Positions 49,379 through 58,820 of a stretch of 64,000 nt of DNA are shown piece after piece. This stretch comes from an uncultured Lachnoclostridium sp. GTDB taxonomy: Bacteria; Bacillota; Clostridia; Lachnospirales; Lachnospiraceae. The translations under genes and the position numbers were made by a program. The number at the start of each line of letters is the position of its first letter. The first letter of the stretch is position 1. Location of the stretch: positions 1 to 64,000 of the forward strand of contig CAOJBY010000005.1 of the NCBI GenBank assembly GCA_948330435.1, read 5' to 3'. The notes beneath the pieces were generated by a model, which ran no database searches, was not told where the DNA came from, and saw nothing but the letters and a program-made list of their open reading frames with translations.

Positions 49379-50449
49379 CTACATTTTTCGAAGTTGGTTC
49401 AATAGCACATTGGAAATATTCGTACAGGAAGCCTGGATGCAGACACCGCCGATATCATACGCCACCATAGGCATTCCATATACCACACAGGACTCCTTAT
49501 CCTGTCCGATGGTAAATGCCCCGGCATTACGCATCTCCAAAAGGCCACTTGCTCCATCCCGGCCCATACCGGTCATAATAATACCTATAGCACTTTTTCC
49601 TGCTTTCTTAGCAACAGAAGAAAAGAGCACATCCACAGAGGGGCGATGTCCGTTCACCTTTTCTCCCGGCTGACAAGACACATAATATCCCTTTAGATCC
49701 TTTTCCACACGCATCTGCAAAGGTCCTCCAGGGGCAATCAACACCAGGCCCTTCCGAATCCGATCCCCGTTCTGAGCCTCTTTCACCTCCAGCTTGCAGA
49801 TACGGTTCAACCGTTCTGCATACATCTTAGTAAAGCCTTCGGGCATATGCTGTGTCACCACGATACCAGGCATATCTGCAGGAAGTCTCTGCAGCACCTC
49901 CAGGGTGGCCTCTGTTCCTCCTGTAGAAGCTCCAATGGCAATGAGCATATTTGTCTGAATCATCTGAGACAAGTTGGAACTGAAAGCCGCCGTAGCCCCT
50001 CCCGGGGTTGCTGCCGGTATGCCCTGAGGCTTTCCCGGCTGAGGTTTCACATTCACCTTCGCCCTGGATGCAATATAAATCTTGCTGTCAAGCACGGAAA
50101 AGAAATTGGTAACACTATAATTCTTAGCCATATCCGGCTTCTGCACAAAGTCCACAGCGCCTGCTGACAACGCATCAAAGACACTCAGGTTCAAGGAAGA
50201 CACGAGAATCACCGGAACCGGATATTTGGGAAGCAGTTCTTTCAGGAAGTCAATTCCGCTTAAGCCCGGCATCTCCACATCCATAGTTACCACATCCGGC
50301 TTCATACTTGGAATCTTTGTCCTGGCCTCAAAAGCACTGGCAGCAAAGCCTATTACTTCCATGTTGTTACGTGTTTTCAAATGATTAATTATCGTCTGCC
50401 GAAAAAAAATGGAATCATCTACCACGAACACTCTTATTTTATTGTTCAT
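49379..50449 (-). CDS. cheB: Chemotaxis methylesterase CheB
   Basis: 356 residues. A receiver (about 1-120; FVVDDSIFFRQ, acceptor Asp in VTMDVEMPGLSG) is joined to a methylesterase (about 165-355) with catalytic Ser in IGASTGGTEA, His in TQHMPEGFT and Asp in MTGMGRDGASGL. Phosphorylation by CheA activates removal of receptor methyl groups added by CheR. It is the last gene of its operon. Confidence 0.97.
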   Translation of the reverse strand: MNNKIRVFVVDDSIFFRQTIINHLKTRNNMEVIGFAASAFEARTKIPSMKPDVVTMDVEMPGLSGIDFLKELLPKYPVPVILVSSLNLSVFDALSAGAVDFVQKPDMAKNYSVTNFFSVLDSKIYIASRAKVNVKPQPGKPQGIPAATPGGATAAFSSNLSQMIQTNMLIAIGASTGGTEATLEVLQRLPADMPGIVVTQHMPEGFTKMYAERLNRICKLEVKEAQNGDRIRKGLVLIAPGGPLQMRVEKDLKGYYVSCQPGEKVNGHRPSVDVLFSSVAKKAGKSAIGIIMTGMGRDGASGLLEMRNAGAFTIGQDKESCVVYGMPMVAYDIGGVCIQASCTNISNVLLNQLRKM

Positions 50450-50465
50450 ATTATTCAGAACCTTT

Positions 50466-51278
50466 CTATTCCTTACGATACGTCGCCGGCATCAGATATC
50501 GGTATGGCGTATTCTCCTTATTCAAACTCTCTGAATGACCGATTAACAGATAGCCCCCCGGATTGGTTGCCTGATAAAACCGCTTTACCAGGGCCTCCTT
50601 TGTGGCCTGATCAAAATAGATCATGACGTTTCTACAGAAAATCACATCAAACTTCAGCTTAAAGTGGATGGGATCCATAAGATTAAAAGTCCGGAAAATC
50701 ACATTGTTTTTAATAATAGGGGCCACCTCATAGATTCCCGGTTCCGTTGTCCTGGAAAAATACTTGGTCTTCCAGGTGGCCGGAACCTCTTTCAGAGAAC
50801 TTTCATCATAAACTGCGTGCTGTGCGGCTCCCAGTGCATTCATGGAGATATCGGTAGCCAGCACTCTGGTATCCCACTGGGCGGCCTTTGCACCGAAATA
50901 TTCTTTAATCAGCATGGAAATGGTATAAGGTTCCTCGCCGGAAGAGCATCCGGCACTCCAGATGCTCAACACCTTATCTCTCTTCGTCTTCTCTAAGTAT
51001 GGAAGAATTGTCTCTGTAAAAAACTTGAAGTGTGCCTCCTCACGCATAAAATATGTGTAATTTGTAGTAAGTTTATTCAGCATCAACTCCAGATCTTCCG
51101 GCTTTTTACTCTTCAGCAGATAATCCACATAATCTTTGAAGCTGTTAAATCCCATAGACATAATGGTTCCGGAAAGTCTTCCCATAATAAGCTGTTTTTT
51201 CTTAGATAAGTCAATTCCGTAATTGGTCTTCACAAAGCTAATCAACCGTTGAAAGTCACTGTCCGTTATCGTAAGCAT
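50466..51278 (-). CDS. cheR: Chemoreceptor methyltransferase CheR
   Basis: 270 residues: an N-terminal helical domain (about 1-75) and an S-adenosylmethionine-dependent methyltransferase with LSIWSAGCSSGEEPYTISML and DVIFCRNVMIYFDQATKEALVKRFY. It methylates glutamates on chemoreceptors. It lies between cheW and cheB with short gaps. Confidence 0.96.
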   Translation of the reverse strand: MLTITDSDFQRLISFVKTNYGIDLSKKKQLIMGRLSGTIMSMGFNSFKDYVDYLLKSKKPEDLELMLNKLTTNYTYFMREEAHFKFFTETILPYLEKTKRDKVLSIWSAGCSSGEEPYTISMLIKEYFGAKAAQWDTRVLATDISMNALGAAQHAVYDESSLKEVPATWKTKYFSRTTEPGIYEVAPIIKNNVIFRTFNLMDPIHFKLKFDVIFCRNVMIYFDQATKEALVKRFYQATNPGGYLLIGHSESLNKENTPYRYLMPATYRKE

Positions 51279-51298
51279 AACATCCTCCTAAGTTAACC

Positions 51299-51781
51299 TT
51301 AATATGTCCGTATTAACTCCTGGCAGTTCAGGAAGAGAAGCACCTCCTGGCTGCTTAAGGAAATCATTCCATCTACCAGCCCCTGCTGGTCCTCCACTGG
51401 AATGGGTGAAATCTGTGTCTTATCAATATCCAGTACCTGTTCCACGCCATCCACCAATATTCCCACACAGGTAGAATCAATCTCAAGAACAATGATACAC
51501 GTGGTTTCTGTAGCCTCCGCAAACTTTCCCATCTTTACCCGAATATCAATAATCGGCACAATCTGCCCACGCATATTGATGACTCCCTTGATAAAATTCG
51601 GCACCATAGGGATCCCGGTAATAATCTGATCCGTAAGAATCTCAATCACATAATTGGTGCTCACGCCCATAGTTACGCCATCTGAATGAAAAGTCAGATA
51701 ACGCTCCATGGAAACATCGGACTCTGGCACCCCATTTTCCTGGCCATCCATATTTGTATTCTGCATCTGTTCCATAGACAT
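51299..51781 (-). CDS. cheW: Chemotaxis coupling protein CheW
   Basis: 160 residues: one CheW domain (about 25-155; YLTFHSDGVTMGVSTNYVIEI, IPMVPNFIKGVINMRGQIVPIIDI) behind a short Met/Gln-rich N-terminus. It couples receptors to CheA, encoded directly upstream. Confidence 0.95.
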   Translation of the reverse strand: MSMEQMQNTNMDGQENGVPESDVSMERYLTFHSDGVTMGVSTNYVIEILTDQIITGIPMVPNFIKGVINMRGQIVPIIDIRVKMGKFAEATETTCIIVLEIDSTCVGILVDGVEQVLDIDKTQISPIPVEDQQGLVDGMISLSSQEVLLFLNCQELIRTY

Positions 51782-51805
51782 GTGTTTTCCTCCAACTCTA
51801 TATTA

Positions 51806-53905
51806 TTATACATTAGCCGCATTGTAAAGATTCACTACTTCCAGGATAATACTGATGTTTCCGTCACCCAGAATGGTACACCCGCTAATTCCGTAATCCT
51901 TGATATTGAAGTTGCTCAGATAGGAGGGGAACGGTTTTACCACGATCTGGCGTTCTCCCAAAAGCTCATCCACAAACATGCAGTAGGAGTGGTCTCCTGC
52001 CTCCACCCAGATCAGAATGCCATCCTCAATATTGGTCAGTTCCGGCTCAATGTTGTAGAACTCATGGAGACGGATAATCGGATAAAACTCATCCATAATC
52101 TTCACAATCTCATTGCCCTTGGCATCATGCAGTACATTTTCCCTGGCAATCTTGATGGACTGACGGATATTGGAAATGGGAATGGTGAAGATGGTCTTAC
52201 CCACCCGGATCTCCATACCATCCACAATCGCCATGGTCAGAGGAATCTTTAAGGTCGTACAGCTTCCCTGGCCCACCTCACTGGTGATGCTGATGGTTCC
52301 GCCTACGCTCTCCACATTCTTCTTTACCACATCCATACCAACGCCACGGCCGGAAAATTCCGTTACCTCTTCATTGGTAGAGAAGCCCGGCAGCATCAGA
52401 AGAGAGAGGATCTCTTTCTTGGAATACTCGCTCTCCGGCTTGGTCAGAAGACCGTTTCTTGCAGCCTTCGCCAGGATCTTCTCGGTATCCATACCCTGTC
52501 CATCATCGGAAATGGAGATAATAACCTCGCTGCCCGTATGGGATGCGGATAAAATCAACTCACCCTGGGGATCCTTGCCTGCGGCAATTCGCTCTTCCTT
52601 ACTGGTCTCAATGCCATGGTCCATGGAATTCCGCACAATATGCATAATGGGATCGCTGATGCTGTCAACAATCGTCTTATCGATCTCGGTGTCCTCACCA
52701 ATAATGGTCAGGCGTACATCTTTATTCAGGGCCTTCTTCATATCACGGACAATCCGGTTCATCTTCTGGAAAGTTCCGGAGATGGATACCATCCGAAGAG
52801 ACATGGAAATATCCTGGAGATCATCCGTAAGCTTCCGAAGCTGCCTGGTATTCTTCAGGAAAGTATCCAGCTTTAAGCCCTGGAGTTCCGGCGAGGAAGC
52901 CACCATAGCCTCCGTAATAACAATCTCTCCAACAAGTGCCTGAAGTGCATCCAGCTTGGAAAGGTTCACGCTGATCAGGCTCTGCTTTGCGTGCTGCTGA
53001 GGCTGTGCATTCGTAACCTCTTTCACAGCCGGGTTCGAGATTTCCTTTGCCGGTTCTTTTGCTGCCTCCTTGGCAGGCGGTGCAGCTTCTGCCTTCTCCG
53101 GCTCTTTCTCCGGCTTCTTCTCCTCCGGATGAAGAAGCTCATAGGTCTGGATACTGCCCTGCTCTTCTATAATAGAGACAGCTTTTGCCACGTCCTCCTC
53201 CGAATGCAGACCTACAAGAAAGCCTTTTTCAATGATCACTTCGCTTGTGGCTCCATTCGTCTCCACATCCTCAGGATAAAACTCAAAATCCAGGTCTATC
53301 TCCCTTAATGCATTCACCAGCATAAACGCACGAAGATTCTCCATGCCGCAGCCTTCCTCAAAGAATACCTGAAGAAAGACGGGGCATTTGCTTCCCAGGG
53401 AATTCACCATCTCAAGGCCTGCTGCATTCCCTGCAGGTTCACTGGCTTTTGTTTCCTCCGCTGCCTGTCCGGCTTCTTTTTCTTCTTCTCCCTTACCGCT
53501 AATTTTATTCAGAAAACTATTAATTTCTGAAGTCATACTGTCGATATTAGTACTAAGGGGTTCGTTATTCTCCAGCTTCTCAACCTCGCCACGGAGTACA
53601 TCCGTGGACTTGAACGTTAGATTAAACAATTCGCTCTTATCCGTACTGTTCAGGGAATCAATACCGTTTTCCCGAACAAAGAAAAACAAATCTTCAATCC
53701 GGTGGGCAATTGTCATCAGAGAGTTGAATTCCATCATGGCCGACGATCCCTTGATCGTGTGCATGGCCCGGAAGATCTCATTAACATCATCCGTGGTGAA
53801 TTCTTCATTCTTCTCTGCTTCTATTAATAGCTCGTCTAACTGCTCAAGTAATGAATTTGTTTCGAAAAGATACATGTCTAACATGTTGTCCATACCATTG
53901 TCCAT
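51806..53905 (-). CDS. cheA: Chemotaxis histidine kinase CheA
   Basis: 699 residues with the full CheA order. P1 HPt domain (about 1-105) carries the phospho-His in HTIKGSSAMM. P2-like CheY-docking domain lies at about 172-262, then an Ala/Glu/Lys/Pro-rich linker. P3 dimerisation (about 310-375), P4 ATPase (about 375-555; HIVRNSMDHGIE, DDGQGMD, GRGVGMDVV) and P5 CheW-like regulatory domain (about 560-699) follow. It phosphorylates CheY, CheB and CheV. AAGGTGGT precedes the ATG. It opens a cheA-cheW-cheR-cheB operon divergent from a FliK-like gene. Confidence 0.97.
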   Translation of the reverse strand: MDNGMDNMLDMYLFETNSLLEQLDELLIEAEKNEEFTTDDVNEIFRAMHTIKGSSAMMEFNSLMTIAHRIEDLFFFVRENGIDSLNSTDKSELFNLTFKSTDVLRGEVEKLENNEPLSTNIDSMTSEINSFLNKISGKGEEEKEAGQAAEETKASEPAGNAAGLEMVNSLGSKCPVFLQVFFEEGCGMENLRAFMLVNALREIDLDFEFYPEDVETNGATSEVIIEKGFLVGLHSEEDVAKAVSIIEEQGSIQTYELLHPEEKKPEKEPEKAEAAPPAKEAAKEPAKEISNPAVKEVTNAQPQQHAKQSLISVNLSKLDALQALVGEIVITEAMVASSPELQGLKLDTFLKNTRQLRKLTDDLQDISMSLRMVSISGTFQKMNRIVRDMKKALNKDVRLTIIGEDTEIDKTIVDSISDPIMHIVRNSMDHGIETSKEERIAAGKDPQGELILSASHTGSEVIISISDDGQGMDTEKILAKAARNGLLTKPESEYSKKEILSLLMLPGFSTNEEVTEFSGRGVGMDVVKKNVESVGGTISITSEVGQGSCTTLKIPLTMAIVDGMEIRVGKTIFTIPISNIRQSIKIARENVLHDAKGNEIVKIMDEFYPIIRLHEFYNIEPELTNIEDGILIWVEAGDHSYCMFVDELLGERQIVVKPFPSYLSNFNIKDYGISGCTILGDGNISIILEVVNLYNAANV

Positions 53906-53997
53906 AATATTAGCACCACCTTATTTTGAGATATATATTATATATCGGAAGATAATAATAAAAAAATAAGAGAAATTTATCATATCAGGAGAAAAAA
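53906..53997. promoter_or_regulatory. Divergent promoter region of cheA and the FliK-like gene
   Basis: A 92-bp, almost purely A/T spacer between oppositely directed starts. On the cheA strand TCCGATAT matches seven of eight bases of a sigma-28 -10, and an overlapping near-palindromic ATATATAATATATAT could serve as -10 in either direction. No convincing -35 was found. Confidence 0.45.
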
Positions 53998-55416
53998 ATG
54001 GCAAATATTTTACGAGTGACCACTCCACCTACCGGTTATGAAAATAATGTAAGGAATAATGCCCAGAATCAGCCGGATAAAATGCAGATTCAGAATCCGG
54101 TGGATCCAAGCCGCGTGGTACGGCCTGATAACCGAAGCGATGCCAATTCCCAGAGCGGAGCACAGCTTAGTGCCAATTATGATTCCAATTTTGGAGCTTT
54201 CGTCCAACTGCTGCGGGATACTCCGGATCTGTCGGACACTATGTCCAAGCTGATGTTTGGCGGCATGGCGAATCTGGTGGAAGCGGGCATCGGTGCAGAT
54301 ACGGCAGAGGACATTTCTACCTTTTTCCAATTATTAAAGATGAATAATGAAGAGTTGCTGGAATTTCTAAAGAACCAGTTTTCCGGATCCGTCCGTTTTC
54401 AGGGTCCTTTCTTTGCACTTATGCGGGATGCCCTGACCAATGCCCCCACTGTAGAACAACGGGCGGCTATCCTGGCATTTCTCAAACGTTATTCCGATAT
54501 GTCTTCCGGAAAGCATCTGATGGAGAATATAAAGGATCTTTTAGATGACATCAAAAAATATATGTTCCACGAACAGCGTGAGCAGCTAGATCGATTGACA
54601 CAGGGGCTGAACCACAGAGGTCCCCAGGACACGGGTGCGAATACGACTCGCTTACAGCAGGATATCATTCCTTTCCTGGCAAAGTACATAGCTCAGACAC
54701 GAAATATGGGCAGTCTCCGGGATCTGGTGGCCCAACTCACCTACAATGCCGCCCGATATGAGAACGGAGACCTGGATCAGCTTATTTCTGATTTTAAGAA
54801 TCTTCTGAAGTTTCCTTCTTTCCAAAAAACCTTTGAGGGAATGGACGAGGAACAGCTTCGGGAACTTCTTATGAGGATGAATTTTGAAAAGGCAGCCGGT
54901 AAGAGTGCATGGGCCGATAAGTTTTTGAACATTGTGGAAAGTGGTATTCGGGGGGATGCAGGCCTTGAAAACCGGCAAGTCTTTGAGAATGTAGTCAATG
55001 CCCTGCTGCTCAATGAAAGCGTGTACATGCCGGTGCTTCATCTGATGCTGCCCATCGAGCTGAACGGACAGCTTATGTTCTCGGAACTGTGGATCGATCC
55101 GGACGAAGAGGGGAACGTCTCTTCCGATCCAAAAGAACGGACAGCCAAGCTGTTGATCAAGTTTGATATTAAAGATGTAGGATTTTTTGATCTGCTGATG
55201 GTATACGAAAAGGATAATGTCAGCATGCGTCTCTTCTATCCGGAAAATCTCTCTCCTTTTGAGTCAGAGATTAAAAAAGGAATGGGGGACATCTTGAGCC
55301 GAAACGGCTTAAACTGCGAATATCTGGGTGTGGAACAGGCCACGGGGTCTATCCCGGTATCTGCTGTATTTCCAAAGATTTTTGAAAGGAAGAATGCGGT
55401 CAATGTCACAATTTAA
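53998..55416 (+). CDS. FliK-like protein paired with FlhB2
   Basis: 472 residues, no signal peptide or membrane helix. Residues 1-60 are polar, Asn/Gln/Pro-rich and probably unstructured; residues about 60-330 are helical with no motif I recognise. Residues about 345-460 (LHLMLPIELNGQLMFSELWI, then VGFFDLLMVYEKDNVSMRLFYP) recall the C-terminal domain of FliK and of the Bacillus YlqG protein. The next gene encodes an FlhB C-terminal domain, just as ylqG precedes ylqH in Bacillus. A role in flagellar or other type III export switching is therefore inferred; no direct proof. AGGAG precedes the ATG. Confidence 0.6.
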   Translation: MANILRVTTPPTGYENNVRNNAQNQPDKMQIQNPVDPSRVVRPDNRSDANSQSGAQLSANYDSNFGAFVQLLRDTPDLSDTMSKLMFGGMANLVEAGIGADTAEDISTFFQLLKMNNEELLEFLKNQFSGSVRFQGPFFALMRDALTNAPTVEQRAAILAFLKRYSDMSSGKHLMENIKDLLDDIKKYMFHEQREQLDRLTQGLNHRGPQDTGANTTRLQQDIIPFLAKYIAQTRNMGSLRDLVAQLTYNAARYENGDLDQLISDFKNLLKFPSFQKTFEGMDEEQLRELLMRMNFEKAAGKSAWADKFLNIVESGIRGDAGLENRQVFENVVNALLLNESVYMPVLHLMLPIELNGQLMFSELWIDPDEEGNVSSDPKERTAKLLIKFDIKDVGFFDLLMVYEKDNVSMRLFYPENLSPFESEIKKGMGDILSRNGLNCEYLGVEQATGSIPVSAVFPKIFERKNAVNVTI

Positions 55417-55747
55417 TGAAGTAATGAACAAAAAAGCCGTCGCTCTAAAATATGATGAGAATCGAAATGCCGCCCCGGTCATTGTAGCATCCGGCATGGG
55501 GTATCTGGCGGAAAAAATCGTGGAGGTAGCCAATGACAATGGTGTGCCTGTGTATGAGGACAATTCTCTTGCCACAGTTCTGACCCAGCTTAATCTGGGA
55601 TCGGAGATCCCAGAAGAGCTGTATCAGGCTATTGTGGATATCTATGCTTATTTTTTGAAGTTTGTTCCCAGGAATCCAGAAGCCATGCACCAGGAAGCGG
55701 AAGATTCCGGCTCAGCCGCTACAGAAGAGAGTACCTTCAAAGAATAA
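55403..55747 (+). CDS. Free-standing FlhB C-terminal domain protein (FlhB2/YlqH)
   Basis: About 114 residues. The segment KKAVALKYDENRNAAPVIVA aligns directly with the part of FlhB after its NPTH cleavage site in this same window (YAVALKYDPNRDNAPHLIAK), and the following LAEKIVEVANDNGVPVYEDN and EIPEELYQAIVDIYAYFLKF also match. No membrane region or NPTH is present, so it resembles the cleaved FlhB domain made as a separate protein. The start is taken at 55403, overlapping the upstream gene by 14 bases; an ATG at 55394 is also possible. The tail is acidic. It stops three bases before a convergent gene's stop. Confidence 0.85.
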   Translation: MSQFNEVMNKKAVALKYDENRNAAPVIVASGMGYLAEKIVEVANDNGVPVYEDNSLATVLTQLNLGSEIPEELYQAIVDIYAYFLKFVPRNPEAMHQEAEDSGSAATEESTFKE

Positions 55748-55750
55748 TAC

Positions 55751-57832
55751 CTACAGCAGCATTCTGCGCCCGGTATATACAATATTCAGTTCCCTTTTGT
55801 GGTACATGAAGTAAAGGGTAGTGAGATTTTCCCCCAGGTATCCGATATAGCGGTCTGCCCGGTCTTTCCCTTTTGGAACACTCAGTTCTTCCGTCCGTTC
55901 CAGTATGGGAAAAAGCCAGTTACAGTAATTTTTAAAAATCTCTTTTCTGGCAATCAATATATTATGGTTGTAAAAATATTTTTCCCGAAAGATCTCCGGC
56001 ATGGCTGCCGCATATTCCGGTTCCAACTCCTCCAGGGCCTGCTTCATGGCATTCCAGTCCCCTTCATTCAGATAGTACTGATGATGAGCCATAATATTGG
56101 GGTAATAAACGGCCGGATAAGCCAATACTACGTCTACTTTATTCTCAGAGAGCCGGTACAGATCCTCTTCTGACAATTCCAGCAACCTTCTGTAATGGAA
56201 CAGACCCAGATATTCTGCCTCTCCATGCTTTCCAATCCAGTACATAGAAGACAGTTCACTGTAGTTTCCGTTTCTTTTAGAAATATTTTCTCCCATATTA
56301 TCTTTTAAATCGCAGACAGAGCAATTGGTCAGTTCTGCTCCGGATTGAATCGGATACATCCAGTCCGCCATTTCACAGGCTTCTCCTACTGGACGATCCC
56401 TGTGAAACTTCGAGATATAAACGGCCACATCTGCCCTTTTTTCTCCTTGCCTCAGATCATGAAGAAAAGTAAAGCTTTCTGCCTTTTTATAATAACGTTC
56501 CATTAATTTTGCTTCTCTTGGGCCATCAATCTTAATATAGTCCTTCAGGCCCTTTTCTTCCAAGGCTTTGGCGATTTCTTTATGGTAATTATCCTGAGCT
56601 GCAATCAGAACCTTTATATCCTGCCTGTCAAAATCGTTCAAAGCCATAACCGGAATTCCGTCAATAAAATCCGAATTGCCTTTCTTGTCACTAACAAGAA
56701 AGGCTGCTATCCTGCATTCCGGATACAGTTCCCTTATGGCACGGTATACACTCATGGCAACCATTCTGGCCCCATAAATGGCTATCTCTTTCTCTCCAAA
56801 GCTTTCTACGGTTCTTCGAAAGCCCTCTTTCAGAGAAACCCGGGGGGTCCAGCCCAAGCCCTTTAATTTATCCACTGATATGGCACTCTGCTTTTTGTAG
56901 GGATTCTCCAGGTAGACAGCATCATGATTGGCATAAGCAATCTGAAGCTTCTTCTCTGGAAACAATTCCACCAGGAGTTCTGCCAGATCACGAATCGTAC
57001 TCTGGCATGCAGGATTCGACACGTTGTATGCCTCACCTGCTTTTCCGTCCAGGAGCACCTTAAAGTACCCGAATACCGCATCATAGATGTAGCAGAAGTT
57101 TCTGGAGGCAAAGCCGTCACCCATAATTAACAAATCCTCGTGATGCAATATATTGGATACAAACCCGGCATACACCCGTTTATCCTTTTTCAAATTCATA
57201 GTAGGCCCATAGGTGTGTGCAGGACGAACTACTGTGGCGTGAACCCCATGCTGGCTGCTATAGGCTTTACACATATTCTCTCCCAGACGCTTGCTTTCTC
57301 CATAACAGTTCCGCACCTCCATGGAATCCAGATAACCACAGTCTGTCTCCCCAATAGCTTCTTTCTCTATTTTTCCATAGATCTCGCTGCTGCTGAAGTA
57401 GAGATATCCTTTCACGCCCTTTTCCTTCGCCAACTCCAGCGTGTAAAAGGTTCCCATTACATTCGGCAAAATGACTCCCACGGGATCCGAACCAAAATAT
57501 TGAGATCCTGATGGGCTGGCCGCATGAATGATGTAATCCAGTTCTCCCTCTATCTCCATTGGCTCTGCCACATCCCGCAATACCAGTTCAAAATAGTCTC
57601 TCCGGATATATGCCCCAAAGACTTCCTCCGCCCGAACCGCATCTCTGCACAGGGCAAGTATGCGGATATGGAAATTCTGATACTCATTCAGGTAAACAAG
57701 CATCCACACCATATAGGCCGGCAGCATACCACAGGCTCCGGTTATCAGTACGGAAGTATTCTTAAGCCTGGACCAGTCCATGGTTCCTTCCTTATATAAG
57801 TCTTCACAGTCTTTTAAAATAATGTGGTTCAT
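55751..57832 (-). CDS. NAD-dependent epimerase/dehydratase - DUF4422 fusion
   Basis: 693 residues in three parts. Residues 1-335 are an extended short-chain dehydrogenase/epimerase: glycine loop LITGACGMLPAYM and catalytic YGESK (YxxxK). Residues about 345-440 are a Rossmann-like domain (EIAIYGARMVAMSVYRAI). Residues about 468-693 are a DUF4422 domain, a presumed glycosyltransferase (YLGLFHYRRLLEL, NHNILIARKEIFKNYC). One chain would thus make a nucleotide sugar and perhaps transfer it. The exact sugar is not visible. It overlaps the upstream acetyltransferase by 4 bp and belongs to the glycan cluster. Confidence 0.82.
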   Translation of the reverse strand: MNHIILKDCEDLYKEGTMDWSRLKNTSVLITGACGMLPAYMVWMLVYLNEYQNFHIRILALCRDAVRAEEVFGAYIRRDYFELVLRDVAEPMEIEGELDYIIHAASPSGSQYFGSDPVGVILPNVMGTFYTLELAKEKGVKGYLYFSSSEIYGKIEKEAIGETDCGYLDSMEVRNCYGESKRLGENMCKAYSSQHGVHATVVRPAHTYGPTMNLKKDKRVYAGFVSNILHHEDLLIMGDGFASRNFCYIYDAVFGYFKVLLDGKAGEAYNVSNPACQSTIRDLAELLVELFPEKKLQIAYANHDAVYLENPYKKQSAISVDKLKGLGWTPRVSLKEGFRRTVESFGEKEIAIYGARMVAMSVYRAIRELYPECRIAAFLVSDKKGNSDFIDGIPVMALNDFDRQDIKVLIAAQDNYHKEIAKALEEKGLKDYIKIDGPREAKLMERYYKKAESFTFLHDLRQGEKRADVAVYISKFHRDRPVGEACEMADWMYPIQSGAELTNCSVCDLKDNMGENISKRNGNYSELSSMYWIGKHGEAEYLGLFHYRRLLELSEEDLYRLSENKVDVVLAYPAVYYPNIMAHHQYYLNEGDWNAMKQALEELEPEYAAAMPEIFREKYFYNHNILIARKEIFKNYCNWLFPILERTEELSVPKGKDRADRYIGYLGENLTTLYFMYHKRELNIVYTGRRMLL

Positions 57833-58794
57833 TGTTGTTCTCCGTTTCTTTTTTTGCAGATGAAAGGGTCGGAATATCTAAAAGCCTCCTGGGATACGCA
57901 CTCTTCCAATGTATCATGATTAAAATAATACGTATTATCCCTGCTCCAGCACACCCGTTCCCGCAGCACCTTTGCAGGACAACCGGCAATAATCTGATGA
58001 TCTCCAAACTGTCCGGAAGTAACAGCCCCTGCCCCTACAACAGAACCCCTGCCGATTCTCGCACCTGCCAAAATGGAAGCACGCAGGCCAATCCATACAT
58101 TGTCGCCAATTACAACATCCTTTGGGTAATTGATCCGTTCGTGGGTATCCGCATCAAAAATGTGATGTTCATCATGGGTTCGTACAATAACGCCTGCTGC
58201 CAGCAGGCAGTCCGCACCTATCGTCAGACTTGCATCTGACACAACAAAATACCCGTCTACCACCTCCGTACCATCACCAAGACTACAGACCCCTCTATTT
58301 CCAAAGGAAATCACCAGTTTATTTACAAGTACATTTTTGCCAAATCGCAGTATATTCTGCTTTCCATGAAAATAGATCTCCAAAGAATCCGGTATTGTCC
58401 TGTCAAAATAGATTTGATTCTCCCAGGCATCCTGATAGTAGCCCTCCAGGCAAATCTCTTTCAGCTTTTTGCCTGTTATGCTTTTTCGTTCTCCAATCAC
58501 TTCGTCCACATGAATTACAGAGATCCCTGATATATTTTCCAAATCACTTTTCACAGAAGCACTCACCCACGGAAATCCGGTTGTCATTATGATCAAACCC
58601 TGCTCCAAAGTATACAGTTCCTCTCTTTTGATAACAGGTATCCCGTCATAACTGTCCGGCACATGAACATCCCATTTTCTGTCACACAAATAATCCGGAG
58701 TTATGCATTGAAACAAGTCCTTTTTAACCTTTTCATAATACTGCCCAATACCATAGACAATAACTGTCTTGTACTGTTTCCTGTTTATCTTCAC
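57829..58794 (-). CDS. Hexapeptide-repeat sugar O-acetyltransferase
   Basis: 321 residues. A Rossmann-like N-terminal domain (about 10-105; TVIVYGIGQYYEKVKKDLF) is followed by a left-handed beta-helix acetyltransferase (about 145-290) with typical hexapeptide turns and catalytic His (VIVRTHDEHHIFD, DVVIGDNVWIGLRASILAGA, GSVVGAGAVTSGQFGDHQIIAGCPAKVLR). It most likely acetylates a sugar of the local glycan. The start is GTG with AGGAAAGG upstream; its stop overlaps the next ATG (ATGA), so the two are coupled. Confidence 0.85.
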   Translation of the reverse strand: MKINRKQYKTVIVYGIGQYYEKVKKDLFQCITPDYLCDRKWDVHVPDSYDGIPVIKREELYTLEQGLIIMTTGFPWVSASVKSDLENISGISVIHVDEVIGERKSITGKKLKEICLEGYYQDAWENQIYFDRTIPDSLEIYFHGKQNILRFGKNVLVNKLVISFGNRGVCSLGDGTEVVDGYFVVSDASLTIGADCLLAAGVIVRTHDEHHIFDADTHERINYPKDVVIGDNVWIGLRASILAGARIGRGSVVGAGAVTSGQFGDHQIIAGCPAKVLRERVCWSRDNTYYFNHDTLEECVSQEAFRYSDPFICKKRNGEQQ

Positions 58795-58820
58795 TTATGG
58801 CTTCCTTTCCTGATAGAAAA

